A stretch of 64,000 bases of DNA, taken from Oscillospiraceae bacterium. GTDB taxonomy: Bacteria > Bacillota > Clostridia > Oscillospirales > Oscillospiraceae. The position numbers were made by a program, and so were the translations under genes. The notes below the pieces were generated by a model. It did no database searches. It worked only from the letters and a program-made list of their open reading frames with translations, and was not told where the DNA came from. The stretch is from positions 1 through 64,000 of the forward strand of contig JAFVVI010000023.1 in assembly GCA_017502265.1 (NCBI GenBank). Direction: 5' to 3'. Positions 35,941 through 44,657 of this stretch are shown here, in pieces. The stretch's first letter is position 1. Each line of letters begins with the position of its first letter.

Positions 35941-35969
35941 TTGCAGGATCGCCTATTATTTGGTATAAT
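35941..35969 (+). promoter_or_regulatory. Promoter of the scpAB operon
   Basis: TTGCAG (35941-35946), 17-base spacer, TATAAT (35964-35969), 40 bases before scpA. Confidence 0.75.
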
Positions 35970-36008
35970 GATGACACTATTATGTGAAAGTATACGCAAG
36001 GAGCAATT

Positions 36009-36821
36009 ATGGCTGAACCGCAGTATCGCCTGGAGGGCATTGTCCGCACGAAAAGTGAGCTGATGGAGGATTTTGAAGGTCCTCTTGATGTCATTTTTTT
36101 GCTGCTGAGCAAAAATAAAATAGAAATCCAGAATGTGTCCATTACGGCGATCCTTGAGCAGTACCTGGCCTATCTGGAGGAAATGAAGCGGCTGGATATT
36201 GAACTGGCCAGCGAATTCATTACCATGGCGTCCCATTTGATGCTGATCAAGACCAAAATGCTGCTATCTACCGCGGAGGCGGTGGAGGCGGAAACAGAAC
36301 TGGACCTGCTGCGTCAGTCGCTGATCGAACGCCAGCGCCACGAGGCCATGGATCAGATCCGTATGGCAATTACGGTTTTAGAGCCGATGAACGAGGTCGG
36401 CCGTTGCCTGTTTACTAAGCAGCCGGAACCTCTGCGCCGGGATACTACCTACCGGTATCAGCACGATGTTATGGATATGCTTTGGGCCTTGGACGAGATT
36501 GCAGAGCGCAATCAGCGCCGTTTACCGCCACCTACAGTGAATTTTAAGGGCATTGTCGGTAAGGAACCATATCCGGTTACCCGTAAGGCAAAGGAGCTGC
36601 TGCGTAATCTGGTGCTGCGTGGCGTGCAAAGGCTTAAGAGCCTGTTCAAGGGAAGTCGCAGCCGTTCGGAGATCGTCGCGACATTTCTGGCAATTTTGGA
36701 GCTATGCAAGACCAATTCCATTTCCCTTGGTGACGATGCCACCGGCGAGAATCCCGATGTCCACCTGTTGGACGAGAATGCTGCAATGATACAAGGAGAT
36801 GACGAAAATGGAACAAATTGA
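36009..36821 (+). CDS. scpA: Segregation and condensation protein A
   Basis: Kleisin of the SMC-ScpAB complex, 270 residues. N-terminal FEGPLDVIFLLLSKNKIEIQNVSI is the family signature (binds the Smc neck); the C-terminal winged helix (about 195-250, RSRSEIVATFLAILELCK) binds the Smc head. Overlaps scpB. Confidence 0.95.
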   Translation: MAEPQYRLEGIVRTKSELMEDFEGPLDVIFLLLSKNKIEIQNVSITAILEQYLAYLEEMKRLDIELASEFITMASHLMLIKTKMLLSTAEAVEAETELDLLRQSLIERQRHEAMDQIRMAITVLEPMNEVGRCLFTKQPEPLRRDTTYRYQHDVMDMLWALDEIAERNQRRLPPPTVNFKGIVGKEPYPVTRKAKELLRNLVLRGVQRLKSLFKGSRSRSEIVATFLAILELCKTNSISLGDDATGENPDVHLLDENAAMIQGDDENGTN

Positions 36822-37386
36822 ATTACAGAGGGCCATTGAAGCCATCTTGTTTGCCGCCGGTGAGCGGGTAGATGTGGCGCAGCTTGTTGGCGTACTGGAG
36901 GCAGATGAAAAGGCTGTGGTAGCCGCTACCGATGCCTTGGCGGACGAGCTGGCCTTTAACCGTCGCGGTATTCGTATTTTAAAGCTGGAGAAGGGGTATC
37001 AGATGGTATCCTCCGGCGAAATGGCGGATTACATTACCCAGGCACTGGAGACCCGTAAGCCGCCCAAGCTGTCCGCATCCCAGCTGGAAGCGCTGACGAT
37101 CATTGCTTATTACCAGCCAGCCACCAAGGCTATGGTGGAGCAGCTACGCGGCGTGGATAGCAGCTATTCCATCGGCGCTCTGCTGAATAAAAAGCTTATA
37201 GAAGATGCCGGTCGGCTTAATGTACCGGGAAGACCTATTTTGTATCGCACCACAGCAAATTTCCTGCGTACCTTCGGACTCAGCTCCTTGGAAGACTTAC
37301 CGCCTATTGAAAAGGTGAGCCTCAGCGAGCCGGAGCTGCCCCAGGAAACTGTGGACCCGGACCAGATGACCATTGAGGAGGTCTGA
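36808..37386 (+). CDS. scpB: Segregation and condensation protein B
   Basis: Partner of ScpA, two winged helices. ATG 36808 is preferred over 36799 because AAGGAG ends directly before 36799. 192 residues. IEAILFAAGERV, then LSASQLEALTIIAYYQPATKA, and LLNKKLIEDAGR are family segments. Starts 14 bases inside scpA. Confidence 0.94.
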   Translation: MEQIELQRAIEAILFAAGERVDVAQLVGVLEADEKAVVAATDALADELAFNRRGIRILKLEKGYQMVSSGEMADYITQALETRKPPKLSASQLEALTIIAYYQPATKAMVEQLRGVDSSYSIGALLNKKLIEDAGRLNVPGRPILYRTTANFLRTFGLSSLEDLPPIEKVSLSEPELPQETVDPDQMTIEEV

Positions 37387-37388
37387 GT

Positions 37389-37961
37389 ATGGTAGGGCTG
37401 ATTATTTTGGCCGTACTGTGCAGCCTGGCCTTTTTCCCTTTGGGATTCTGCGCCGAATATCGGGAAGATGACCCCGGTGTGTGGCTTTTGGTGGGACCGT
37501 TTCGATTTCGTGTTTACCCGGGAAAGACAAAAGCAAAAAAGAAAGAATCCCAAAACCGCAAGCAGTTTTCCCAAAAAGGCGGGAGTTACCGGGATTTTAA
37601 ACCTGTAGTCCGGGCGATTTTTGATTTTTTAGGCCAGTTCCGCAGAAAAATCCGCATTCGTGATTTACAGCTGAGGCTTACCCTTGTCGGAGAAGATCCC
37701 TGTGACCTTGCAGTGAATTACGGCCGGGCCTGGGCGGCACTCGGGGCGTTGATTCCGCAGCTGGAACGGTTATTTGTAATCAAAAAGCGGGATCTGTCTG
37801 TGGATTGTGATTTTGCCGGAGATAAGACGCGAATCTATGCAAAGGTAAATGCCACCATTACCCTCGGCAGAACGCTGCATTTGCTTTCGCGGCATGGTAT
37901 AAAAGTGATCAAAGAACTTCTTGAACTGAAAAAATTACAAAAAGGCGGTGCTCAAATATGA
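37389..37961 (+). CDS. DUF2953 domain protein
   Basis: 190 residues. N-terminal membrane span (about 3-20), basic linker (KAKKKESQNRKQ), then an RDLQLRLTLVGEDPCDLAVNYGRAWA stretch typical of DUF2953. In Clostridia it commonly stands beside a GerW/YtfJ gene, as here (four-base overlap), which suggests a sporulation link. Exact function unknown. Confidence 0.82.
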   Translation: MVGLIILAVLCSLAFFPLGFCAEYREDDPGVWLLVGPFRFRVYPGKTKAKKKESQNRKQFSQKGGSYRDFKPVVRAIFDFLGQFRRKIRIRDLQLRLTLVGEDPCDLAVNYGRAWAALGALIPQLERLFVIKKRDLSVDCDFAGDKTRIYAKVNATITLGRTLHLLSRHGIKVIKELLELKKLQKGGAQI

Positions 37962-38347
37962 GTAAGAATCTTCCCAATATGCTGGAGAATACTATGTCTA
38001 AGATCCGGGAAATGGTGGATGCCAATTCTGTTGTGGGCGAAGCGATTACTACCGGTGATGTGACCATCGTGCCTATTTCCAAGATCAGTATCGGTTTTGG
38101 TGGCGGCGGGTCGGATTTTTCTACAAAAAACACATCCGCCCAGGAAAATTTCGGCGGCGGTGTGGGCGCAGGGGTGAAAGTAACCCCGGTTGCGTTCATT
38201 ATCATTAAAGACGGCAGTGTGCGTATGCTGCCTGTGGCTGCGCCTGCCAATACCACAGCAGATCGCATTGTGGAAATGGTTCCTGATACACTGGATAAGA
38301 TTACCAGCTTCATTGATTCCCACTGGGAGAAAAAGCAGAATAAATGA
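37958..38347 (+). CDS. ytfJ: GerW family sporulation protein (YtfJ)
   Basis: 129 residues. Starts MSKNLPNMLENTMSKIREMVDANSVVGE; the middle is Gly-rich (GFGGGGSDF, NFGGGVGAGVKVTP) as in GerW/YtfJ. Known members are made in the forespore and affect germination. Overlaps the DUF2953 gene. Confidence 0.92.
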   Translation: MSKNLPNMLENTMSKIREMVDANSVVGEAITTGDVTIVPISKISIGFGGGGSDFSTKNTSAQENFGGGVGAGVKVTPVAFIIIKDGSVRMLPVAAPANTTADRIVEMVPDTLDKITSFIDSHWEKKQNK

Positions 38348-38381
38348 TGTTTCACCGGGGAGACTATCCTCGGGTGATGAA

Positions 38382-39464
38382 ATGAAACGATTATTTGCCG
38401 GGGTGGCAGCTGCATTACTGGCTGCTGCCCTTGCTTTGCCTTGTAAAGCAGTATCTGCGCAAAATGCTATTTTAATGGACGCGCAGACCGGCCGTGTACT
38501 TTATGAAAAGAATGCGGACAAACAAAGTCTGATTGCCAGTACCACCAAGATAATGACGGCGCTGGTGGTTTGCGAGCAAACCAATGTGCTGGACAGGGTC
38601 CGCGTTCCCCAGGAAGCGGTGGGGATAGAAGGATCTTCTATGTATTTGAAGGCCGGCGAGATCCTCACAGTACAGGATCTGTTATACGGGTTGATGCTGC
38701 ATAGCGGTAATGATGCCGCCGTGGCCCTTGCTATATACTGTGGCGGTACGGTGGAGGGCTTTGCGGAGCTAATGAATGATAAGGCCCATTGTCTGGGTAT
38801 GCATAATACCCATTTTGTTAACCCCAACGGTTTAGACAGTCCCGGGCATTATTCAACTGCCCGAGATATGGCCATTCTGGCAGCTTATGCTATGGAAAAC
38901 CCCATTTTTTTTAAAACGGTTTCCACAAAAACAGTTACTGTGGGCGATCGCAACCTGCGAAACCACAATAAACTCCTTTGGTTGCTGGAGGGCGCTGACG
39001 GCGTAAAAACCGGCTTTACAAAGGCAGCCGGACGGATTTTGGTATCCAGCTGCAAACGGCAGGGCCGGCGGCTGATCGCCGTCACAATGAATGACAGAAA
39101 TGACTGGGCTGATCATCAGCAGCTGATGGAAACCGGCTTTGCCAATTATACCGTCCGGCAGATTGTGCAGTCCGGTGACTGCATGGGGACGATCCCGGTG
39201 ATTTCCGGCGGACAATCCAAAGTGGAATTGCTGGCGACCGCGGATTTTTCCTATGCACTGTCAAATGATGAGAAACCGCAAATTGTTCTGTCCCAACCGG
39301 GGTTTGTCTATGCACCGATTGTGCAGGGGCAGGAAGCCGGTTTTGCCCATGTGTGTCTCAACGGAAAGACTGTTGGGAAGATTCCGTTGGTTTACGGCCA
39401 AACTGTTGAAATGGAGATTATTGATGAACCCTCTCTATGGGAGAAGCTGTTTAAAAGGAGGTAA
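38382..39464 (+). CDS. dacF: D-alanyl-D-alanine carboxypeptidase, DacF type
   Basis: Penicillin-binding carboxypeptidase trimming peptidoglycan stem peptides. The ATG at 38382 gives a secretion signal (MKRLFAGVAAALLAAALALP) ending near ...AVSA. Motifs: SXXK in LIASTTKIM, SXN in HSGNDAA, KTG in DGVKTGFT. 360 residues. Placement after DUF2953 and gerW suggests the sporulation role of DacF (cortex or germ-wall cross-linking), an inference. Confidence 0.93.
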   Translation: MKRLFAGVAAALLAAALALPCKAVSAQNAILMDAQTGRVLYEKNADKQSLIASTTKIMTALVVCEQTNVLDRVRVPQEAVGIEGSSMYLKAGEILTVQDLLYGLMLHSGNDAAVALAIYCGGTVEGFAELMNDKAHCLGMHNTHFVNPNGLDSPGHYSTARDMAILAAYAMENPIFFKTVSTKTVTVGDRNLRNHNKLLWLLEGADGVKTGFTKAAGRILVSSCKRQGRRLIAVTMNDRNDWADHQQLMETGFANYTVRQIVQSGDCMGTIPVISGGQSKVELLATADFSYALSNDEKPQIVLSQPGFVYAPIVQGQEAGFAHVCLNGKTVGKIPLVYGQTVEMEIIDEPSLWEKLFKRR

Positions 39465-39467
39465 ATG

Positions 39468-40181
39468 ATGATCGAACGCATACAGAAAATCATAGCGTCC
39501 CGGGGAGTCACATCCCGGCGAAAGGCTGAGGAAATGATTGCTGCCGGACGGGTTACCTGTAACGGTCGTGTTTGCCTGCTTGGTGAATCGGCTGACCCAG
39601 ATATCGATAGAATATTGCTGGACGGGAAACCGATCCCGTCCGGCGGTGAACACACGTACATTATGCTGCATAAGCCAAGAGGCTATGTAACAACCCTGTC
39701 CGATGAAAAGGGCAGACGCAATGTTGCCCAATTGGTCAGCGAGTGCGGCACACGGGTCTACCCTGTAGGCCGGTTGGATATGGATTCAGAGGGCCTGTTA
39801 CTGCTGACAAATGACGGCGACTTTGCCAATCGGCTGATGCACCCTAAGCACGAGGTTAATAAGACCTACCGGGTAATAGTTACCGGGTTTACACCGGAGG
39901 CGCTGGACCGTCTCAGCCAACCAATCACGCTGGACGGCTATACCATTGCAAAACCCTCCGTTCGGTTGATACGCAGCGATGCAGACGGCTCTGCAGAGCT
40001 GGAAGTGGTTATTCACGAGGGAAGAAACCGGCAGGTGCGTAGAATGTGTGATATGGCCGGCATGTCAGTAACAAGGTTGGTACGGATTGCGGAAGGTCCC
40101 TTGCTTTTGGGCAGCCTGCCAATGGGTAAGTGGCGGAAATTGACCCCGCAGGAAGTACAGCAGCTCTTGGACGAAACTTGA
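39468..40181 (+). CDS. rluB: 23S rRNA pseudouridine synthase, RsuA/RluB family
   Basis: 237 residues from 39468, chosen since AAAGGAGGT leaves six bases to this ATG (three to the ATG at 39465). N-terminal S4 domain (RIQKIIASRGVTSRRKAEEMI), catalytic YPVGRLDMDSEGLLLLTNDG with the conserved Asp, and HEGRNRQVRRM. RluB (23S 2605) in Gram-positives is most likely. Confidence 0.93.
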   Translation: MIERIQKIIASRGVTSRRKAEEMIAAGRVTCNGRVCLLGESADPDIDRILLDGKPIPSGGEHTYIMLHKPRGYVTTLSDEKGRRNVAQLVSECGTRVYPVGRLDMDSEGLLLLTNDGDFANRLMHPKHEVNKTYRVIVTGFTPEALDRLSQPITLDGYTIAKPSVRLIRSDADGSAELEVVIHEGRNRQVRRMCDMAGMSVTRLVRIAEGPLLLGSLPMGKWRKLTPQEVQQLLDET

Positions 40182-40203
40182 ACATAGGATTTTGGTGTTT
40201 CTT

Positions 40204-41430
40204 ATGAATACAGATGTGATTGTGATCGGTGGCGGACCTGCAGGGATGTTTTCGGCTATTACCGCCGCCGGACGGGGTATGGGTGTCCTGCTTTTTGAGG
40301 CCAATGACCGGTTGGGCAAAAAATTGCTGATTACCGGCAAGGGTCGGTGCAATGTTACAAACGATTGCTCTGCCCAGGAGGTATTGCAGAATGTACCGCG
40401 AAACGGCAGATTTCTGTACAGCGCAATGGAAAATTGCCCGCCGGAATATATTAAGAACTTCTTTGAGAATAACGGCTGCCCGTTAAAAACGGAACGGGGC
40501 AATCGCGTGTTTCCCGTAAGTGACCGATCCCAATCGGTGCTGGAGTGCCTGCAGAATAGAATGCGGGAGTTAATGATCACAGTAAAAAAAGAAAAGGTTC
40601 TGGATATTATTGTTGACGACGGTGTTGCTGTTGGTGTCAAGACCCGCAGCGGTATATATCATGCAAAAGCGGTGATTCTATCCACCGGTGGCGTATCCTA
40701 TCCTGCAACCGGCTCTACCGGCGACGGCTATGCAATGGCTGCCAAATGGGGACATACAGTCATAACACCCCAGGGCTCCTTGGTGCCGTTGGAAACGGCA
40801 GGGGATACCTGCCAGCGTATGCAGGGTCTGAGCCTGCGGAATGTGGCTGTAAAGCTCCTAAACGAAAAAGGCAAGGTCTTGTTTAAAGACTTTGGCGAGT
40901 TGTTATTTACCCATTTTGGCGTTTCCGGGCCTACAGTCCTCAGCGCCAGCGCCCATTTAAAGGGCGATGGCTGCAAATTACTGATTGATCTGAAACCGGC
41001 GTTGGATGAAAATAAGCTCAATGACCGTATCCTCCGGGATTTGGATACCTATAAGAATCGCACAATGGAAAATGCGCTGACGGATCTGTTGCCTCGGTCA
41101 ATGATTCCAGTAGTACTGGAGCTGCTCGCAATTCCTGCTGATCTGCAGGCAAATTCCTTAACCAAGCAGCAACGCAGAGGACTGGTTGAATTGCTAAAAG
41201 CGTTTCCGGTTACCATTACGGGGAAGCGGCCGGTGGCCGAGGCCATCATTACTTCTGGCGGCATTAAGACCTCAGAGATTGATCCCAGGACTATGGAATC
41301 AAAACTTGTCCGTGGGTTGTACTTTGCCGGTGAGATTATCGATTGCGACGCCTACACTGGCGGATTTAATCTGCAAATCGCCTGGGCCACCGGATATGCG
41401 GCCGGTATGGCGGTGAAAAACTGTGATTGA
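40204..41430 (+). CDS. HI0933/BaiN-family FAD-dependent oxidoreductase
   Basis: 408 residues from MNTDVIVIGGGPAGMFSA (FAD Rossmann motif). GKGRCNVTN and the C-terminal GLYFAGEIIDCDAYTGGFNLQIAWATG are signatures of the HI0933 family. The physiological role of this family is poorly known; BaiN was linked to bile acid dehydroxylation, but most members have not been tested. Often beside rluB or cmk genes in Clostridia. Confidence 0.88.
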   Translation: MNTDVIVIGGGPAGMFSAITAAGRGMGVLLFEANDRLGKKLLITGKGRCNVTNDCSAQEVLQNVPRNGRFLYSAMENCPPEYIKNFFENNGCPLKTERGNRVFPVSDRSQSVLECLQNRMRELMITVKKEKVLDIIVDDGVAVGVKTRSGIYHAKAVILSTGGVSYPATGSTGDGYAMAAKWGHTVITPQGSLVPLETAGDTCQRMQGLSLRNVAVKLLNEKGKVLFKDFGELLFTHFGVSGPTVLSASAHLKGDGCKLLIDLKPALDENKLNDRILRDLDTYKNRTMENALTDLLPRSMIPVVLELLAIPADLQANSLTKQQRRGLVELLKAFPVTITGKRPVAEAIITSGGIKTSEIDPRTMESKLVRGLYFAGEIIDCDAYTGGFNLQIAWATGYAAGMAVKNCD

Positions 41431-41455
41431 CAAACTATGGCTCATGTACTAAAAT
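41427..41455 (+). promoter_or_regulatory. Promoter of acpP
   Basis: TTGACA (41427-41432), 17-base spacer, TAAAAT (41450-41455); overlaps the flavoprotein stop. Confidence 0.75.
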
Positions 41456-41492
41456 ATCACTATGCAAATGACCGATTTGGAGGTATAGAAAT

Positions 41493-41714
41493 ATGTACGA
41501 TAAACTGGTTTCCTATGCAGCAAAGCAGCTTGATCTGAATCCGGAAGATATCACCCCCGCCAGCACTTTTGAGAGCCTTGGTATTGACTCTCTGGATATC
41601 GTGGAAATGATTATGGATTTGGAGACTGAGCTGGGTGTCGAACTGGAAATGGAGGATCAGAAGATCACCACATTCCAGGAACTGGCTGACTTTATTGAGT
41701 CCAAGATCAACTAA
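41493..41714 (+). CDS. acpP: Acyl carrier protein
   Basis: 73 residues. The phosphopantetheine site Ser lies in LGIDSLDIVEMIMDLE (about residue 38). GGAGG 8-12 bases before the ATG. No fatty-acid synthesis genes are adjacent, so it is an isolated acp with its own promoter; it may still be the main ACP. Confidence 0.94.
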   Translation: MYDKLVSYAAKQLDLNPEDITPASTFESLGIDSLDIVEMIMDLETELGVELEMEDQKITTFQELADFIESKIN

Positions 41715-41735
41715 TACAATACCCTTGTTATGGCG

Positions 41736-42036
41736 TTCCGGCTCATAACAAGGTCGCACTAGTCGGGGAGTTAGCGGTGCCCTTTTCCTGCAATCCGCTA
41801 CAGCAGGGATGAATTCCCACACCCGGGCCTGTTTCAGTGCTGTCCGGACCCTGTAAGCGGTGTTGACGAAACGGTCTTACGCAACAGAATCCCGTGAACC
41901 ATGTCAGGTGGGGAACCAAGCAGCATTAAGCGGATCTTTCTGTGTGCCGTGGGGTTGCCGTTTCTGAGCTGGCTGCTGGGATACCGGGCATTGAGCAGGT
42001 TCAAATGTGGGTGTGCGATCTTGTTATGAGCCGGAA
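41736..42036 (+). ncRNA. scr: Signal recognition particle RNA, large type with Alu domain
   Basis: The ends pair over about 24 bases: TTCCGGCTCATAACAAG (41736-41752) with CTTGTTATGAGCCGGAA (42020-42036), continuing through GTCGCAC/TGTGCGAT. The Alu domain is recognisable (CGGGGAGTTAGCGGTGCCC, CCTGCAATCCGCTA). The Ffh-binding apical part reads GTCAGGTGGGGAACCAAGCAGC, with GGAA tetraloop and both conserved internal loops. The location before dnaX is the same as scr in Bacillus. About 300 nt, a little longer than B. subtilis scRNA (~270). Confidence 0.92.
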
Positions 42037-42056
42037 TTATTCTATTGGAGGTTATT

Positions 42057-43643
42057 ATGTATCAGGCACTGTACCGAAAATACAGACCACAGACCTTTGA
42101 TGATGTGGTAGGGCAAATGGCTGTTACGCAGACGCTGAAGACCCAGCTGCAAAGCGGAAAACTGAGCCACGCGTACCTGTTCACCGGTTCCCGGGGAACA
42201 GGCAAAACCAGCAGTGCCAAAATCCTGGCTAAGGCAGTCAACTGCGAGAATCCCCAGGATGGCAATCCCTGTAACCGTTGCCCGTCCTGCCTGGCTATTG
42301 ATTCCGGGTCTTGTATGGATGTGCTGGAGATTGATGCAGCCTCCAATAACGGTGTTGACAATGTCCGCGACCTGCGCGATGATGCCATTTATACACCTTC
42401 GCAAGTGAAAATGCGTGTGTATATCATTGACGAGGTGCATATGCTTTCCATCTCGGCCTTCAACGCGCTTCTAAAGATTATTGAGGAGCCGCCGGAGCAT
42501 TTGCTGTTTATCCTGGCAACCACGGAACTGCACAAGGTGCCAGCGACCATTCTGTCCCGTTGTCAGCGATTCTCCTTCCGCAGGATCGGACAAGACGATA
42601 TTGCAGCCAGACTGCAATATGTGGCTTATCAAGAGAATATCGAACTGGACGATACTGCTGCCCGGGTGCTTGCGCGGCTGGCAGATGGCGGTATGCGTGA
42701 CGGCTTGAGCCTGTTGGATCAGTGCGCATCGGCTACCACCGGCGACCTGACCGCTGAAAAGGTTTATGCATGTCTGGGGATTGCCGGCATTCAGGAGTGC
42801 GGAAAGCTGATGGCAGCCATTGCGGACCACAATACTGCAGAAGCTCTTTCTCTGCTGAATCGATTCTATGCCGAGGGTAAGGATATGGGCGCGTTGTTGG
42901 ACGAACTTGCCTGCCTGACCCGTGATTTTATGATCGTGCAGTCAGCGCCCCGGGAGGCAATTAGCTTACTGTCCGGTGTGGCATCGGATGGAGAGGTTAA
43001 GCAGCTGTCCCAGCGGTTTACCGCTGCAGAGCTGGTGCGTATGCTGTCGCTGATTCAGCAAACGGCAGCTGGATTTGCAAGGAGTGCAAGCCGGCGTATG
43101 GACACAGAACTGTGCATTATGCGTCTGTGTCAGCCGGAACTACAATTGGATGCCCAAAGTCTCAATACACGGCTCTCCCGATTGGAAGAGCAGATCAGCA
43201 GCGGCAGCTTTACCGTTCGCTCACAGCCTGCGCCTGCTGCTGAAGATGAACCTATGGAAGAAATCCCCCAGTTGCCGATTGTGCCGGAGATCACGTCGGC
43301 AGAGATTGTGGATGAGGCGCCTGCCGGCTTTTGGCTGGAGATCTGTTCTCAGGTGAGATTGGAATTAAAACCCCCGGCATTGGGTTTCTTTGCGGCAAAC
43401 GGTTTGGTGCAGGGTATCCTTAAGGGAGATGTACTGGTTCTTTTGTGCAATAGTGACTTTGCCAAGGTTACGGTGGACAAGCCGGATGTGTTGGAGGTCG
43501 TTGCTCGAAAGGCATCCGCAAAGTTGGGACGGCCGATCCGCGTGATCGCCTCTGACAAGAGCGGCATTCAGAACGGACAGATGGAACAGCTCCTACAATT
43601 TGGCAGAGAGCATTCCGGCGTTATTAATATTAAACAGGATTAA
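42057..43643 (+). CDS. dnaX: DNA polymerase III subunits gamma/tau
   Basis: Clamp-loader ATPase, 528 residues from MYQALYRKYRPQTF after TTGGAGG. Walker A GSRGTGKTSSAK (about 44-55), zinc cysteines in CENPQDGNPCNRCPSC, DEVHMLS and the sensor ILSRCQRF. The C-terminal third is less conserved and would contact the polymerase. Followed by ybaB and recR, a classical cluster. Confidence 0.96.
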   Translation: MYQALYRKYRPQTFDDVVGQMAVTQTLKTQLQSGKLSHAYLFTGSRGTGKTSSAKILAKAVNCENPQDGNPCNRCPSCLAIDSGSCMDVLEIDAASNNGVDNVRDLRDDAIYTPSQVKMRVYIIDEVHMLSISAFNALLKIIEEPPEHLLFILATTELHKVPATILSRCQRFSFRRIGQDDIAARLQYVAYQENIELDDTAARVLARLADGGMRDGLSLLDQCASATTGDLTAEKVYACLGIAGIQECGKLMAAIADHNTAEALSLLNRFYAEGKDMGALLDELACLTRDFMIVQSAPREAISLLSGVASDGEVKQLSQRFTAAELVRMLSLIQQTAAGFARSASRRMDTELCIMRLCQPELQLDAQSLNTRLSRLEEQISSGSFTVRSQPAPAAEDEPMEEIPQLPIVPEITSAEIVDEAPAGFWLEICSQVRLELKPPALGFFAANGLVQGILKGDVLVLLCNSDFAKVTVDKPDVLEVVARKASAKLGRPIRVIASDKSGIQNGQMEQLLQFGREHSGVINIKQD

Positions 43644-43655
43644 GGAGTATTTGAA

Positions 43656-44009
43656 ATGGCGAAAGGTGGTTTCCGCGGCATGCCCGGCGGTATGGGCGGT
43701 ATGAATCAAGCTGCAATGATCAAGCAGGCCCAGAAAATGCAACAAGAAATGCTGCGTATGCAGGAAGAAATGGAAAATAAGACCTATACCGCAGCTGCAG
43801 GCGGCGGCATGGTGAAGGCAGAGGTCAACGGCAAGCACGAGGTAGTTTCTCTGCAGATCAATCCTGAAGCTGTGGATCCCGACGATGTGGAGATGCTGCA
43901 GGATATGGTTATTGCTGCCATTAATGAGGCTATGCGGTCTGCCGATGTGGATTCTGCAAACAATATGTCCAAGCTGACCGGTGGCTTGAATTTGGGCGGC
44001 CTATTCTAA
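43656..44009 (+). CDS. YbaB/EbfC nucleoid-associated protein
   Basis: 117 residues. N-terminal Gly/Met-rich stretch (MAKGGFRGMPGGMGGMN), then QAQKMQQEMLRMQEEMENKT and the core VKAEVNGKHEVVSLQI. DNA-binding dimer, between dnaX and recR as usual. Confidence 0.93.
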   Translation: MAKGGFRGMPGGMGGMNQAAMIKQAQKMQQEMLRMQEEMENKTYTAAAGGGMVKAEVNGKHEVVSLQINPEAVDPDDVEMLQDMVIAAINEAMRSADVDSANNMSKLTGGLNLGGLF

Positions 44010-44018
44010 GGAGGAACT

Positions 44019-44618
44019 ATGCAGTATTTTCCTGCGTCTTTGCAAGACTTGACAGACCAGTTTTCAAAGCTTCCCGGTATTGGCGGCAAGACGGCCCAGC
44101 GCTTGGCGTTCTATGTGCTGAGCCTCCCGGAGAATGAGGCGCAAGCCTTTGCCGATGCCATTGTGGAGGCAAAGCGTATGGTCCATACCTGCCCGGTCTG
44201 TCAAAATTTGACAGATAAAGAAATATGTCCTATCTGCGATGACGATACCAGGGATCAGAGCATTATCTGTGTGGTGGCTGAGCCGAAAGATGTGATTGCA
44301 ATGGAGCGAAGCCGGGAATTTAACGGCTTGTACCATGTGCTGCATGGCGTAATTTCTCCGTTAAATCATGTCACCCAGGATGATATTCGTGTGAAGGAAC
44401 TTTTACAGCGGGTGGCCAAGGGTGGTGTCCGCGAGGTGGTTATGGCTACCAATCCGGATACTGAGGGTGAGGCAACGGCGATGTACATCTCCCGTCTGCT
44501 GCGACCTATGGAGGTCAAGGTGACACGGCTTGCCTACGGCGTGCCGGTTGGCAGCCAGCTGGAATATGCTGATGAGGTGACCATATCCCGCGCCCTGGAA
44601 GGCAGACAAGAAATATAA
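44019..44618 (+). CDS. recR: Recombination mediator RecR
   Basis: 199 residues. N-terminal helix-hairpin-helix (LPGIGGKTAQRLAFY), zinc finger CPVCQNLTDKEICPIC (about 57-72), Toprim domain with VVAEPKDVIAMERS. Works with RecF/RecO to load RecA on gaps. AAGGAGG before the ATG. Confidence 0.96.
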   Translation: MQYFPASLQDLTDQFSKLPGIGGKTAQRLAFYVLSLPENEAQAFADAIVEAKRMVHTCPVCQNLTDKEICPICDDDTRDQSIICVVAEPKDVIAMERSREFNGLYHVLHGVISPLNHVTQDDIRVKELLQRVAKGGVREVVMATNPDTEGEATAMYISRLLRPMEVKVTRLAYGVPVGSQLEYADEVTISRALEGRQEI

Positions 44619-44655
44619 GAAAAGAGCCGCACGGTGTAACCGTGCGGCTCTTATG
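44619..44655. terminator. Bidirectional terminator after recR
   Basis: AAGAGCCGCACGG/CCGTGCGGCTCTT 13-bp stem with A/T-rich flanks between convergent genes. Confidence 0.85.
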
Positions 44656-44657
44656 TA

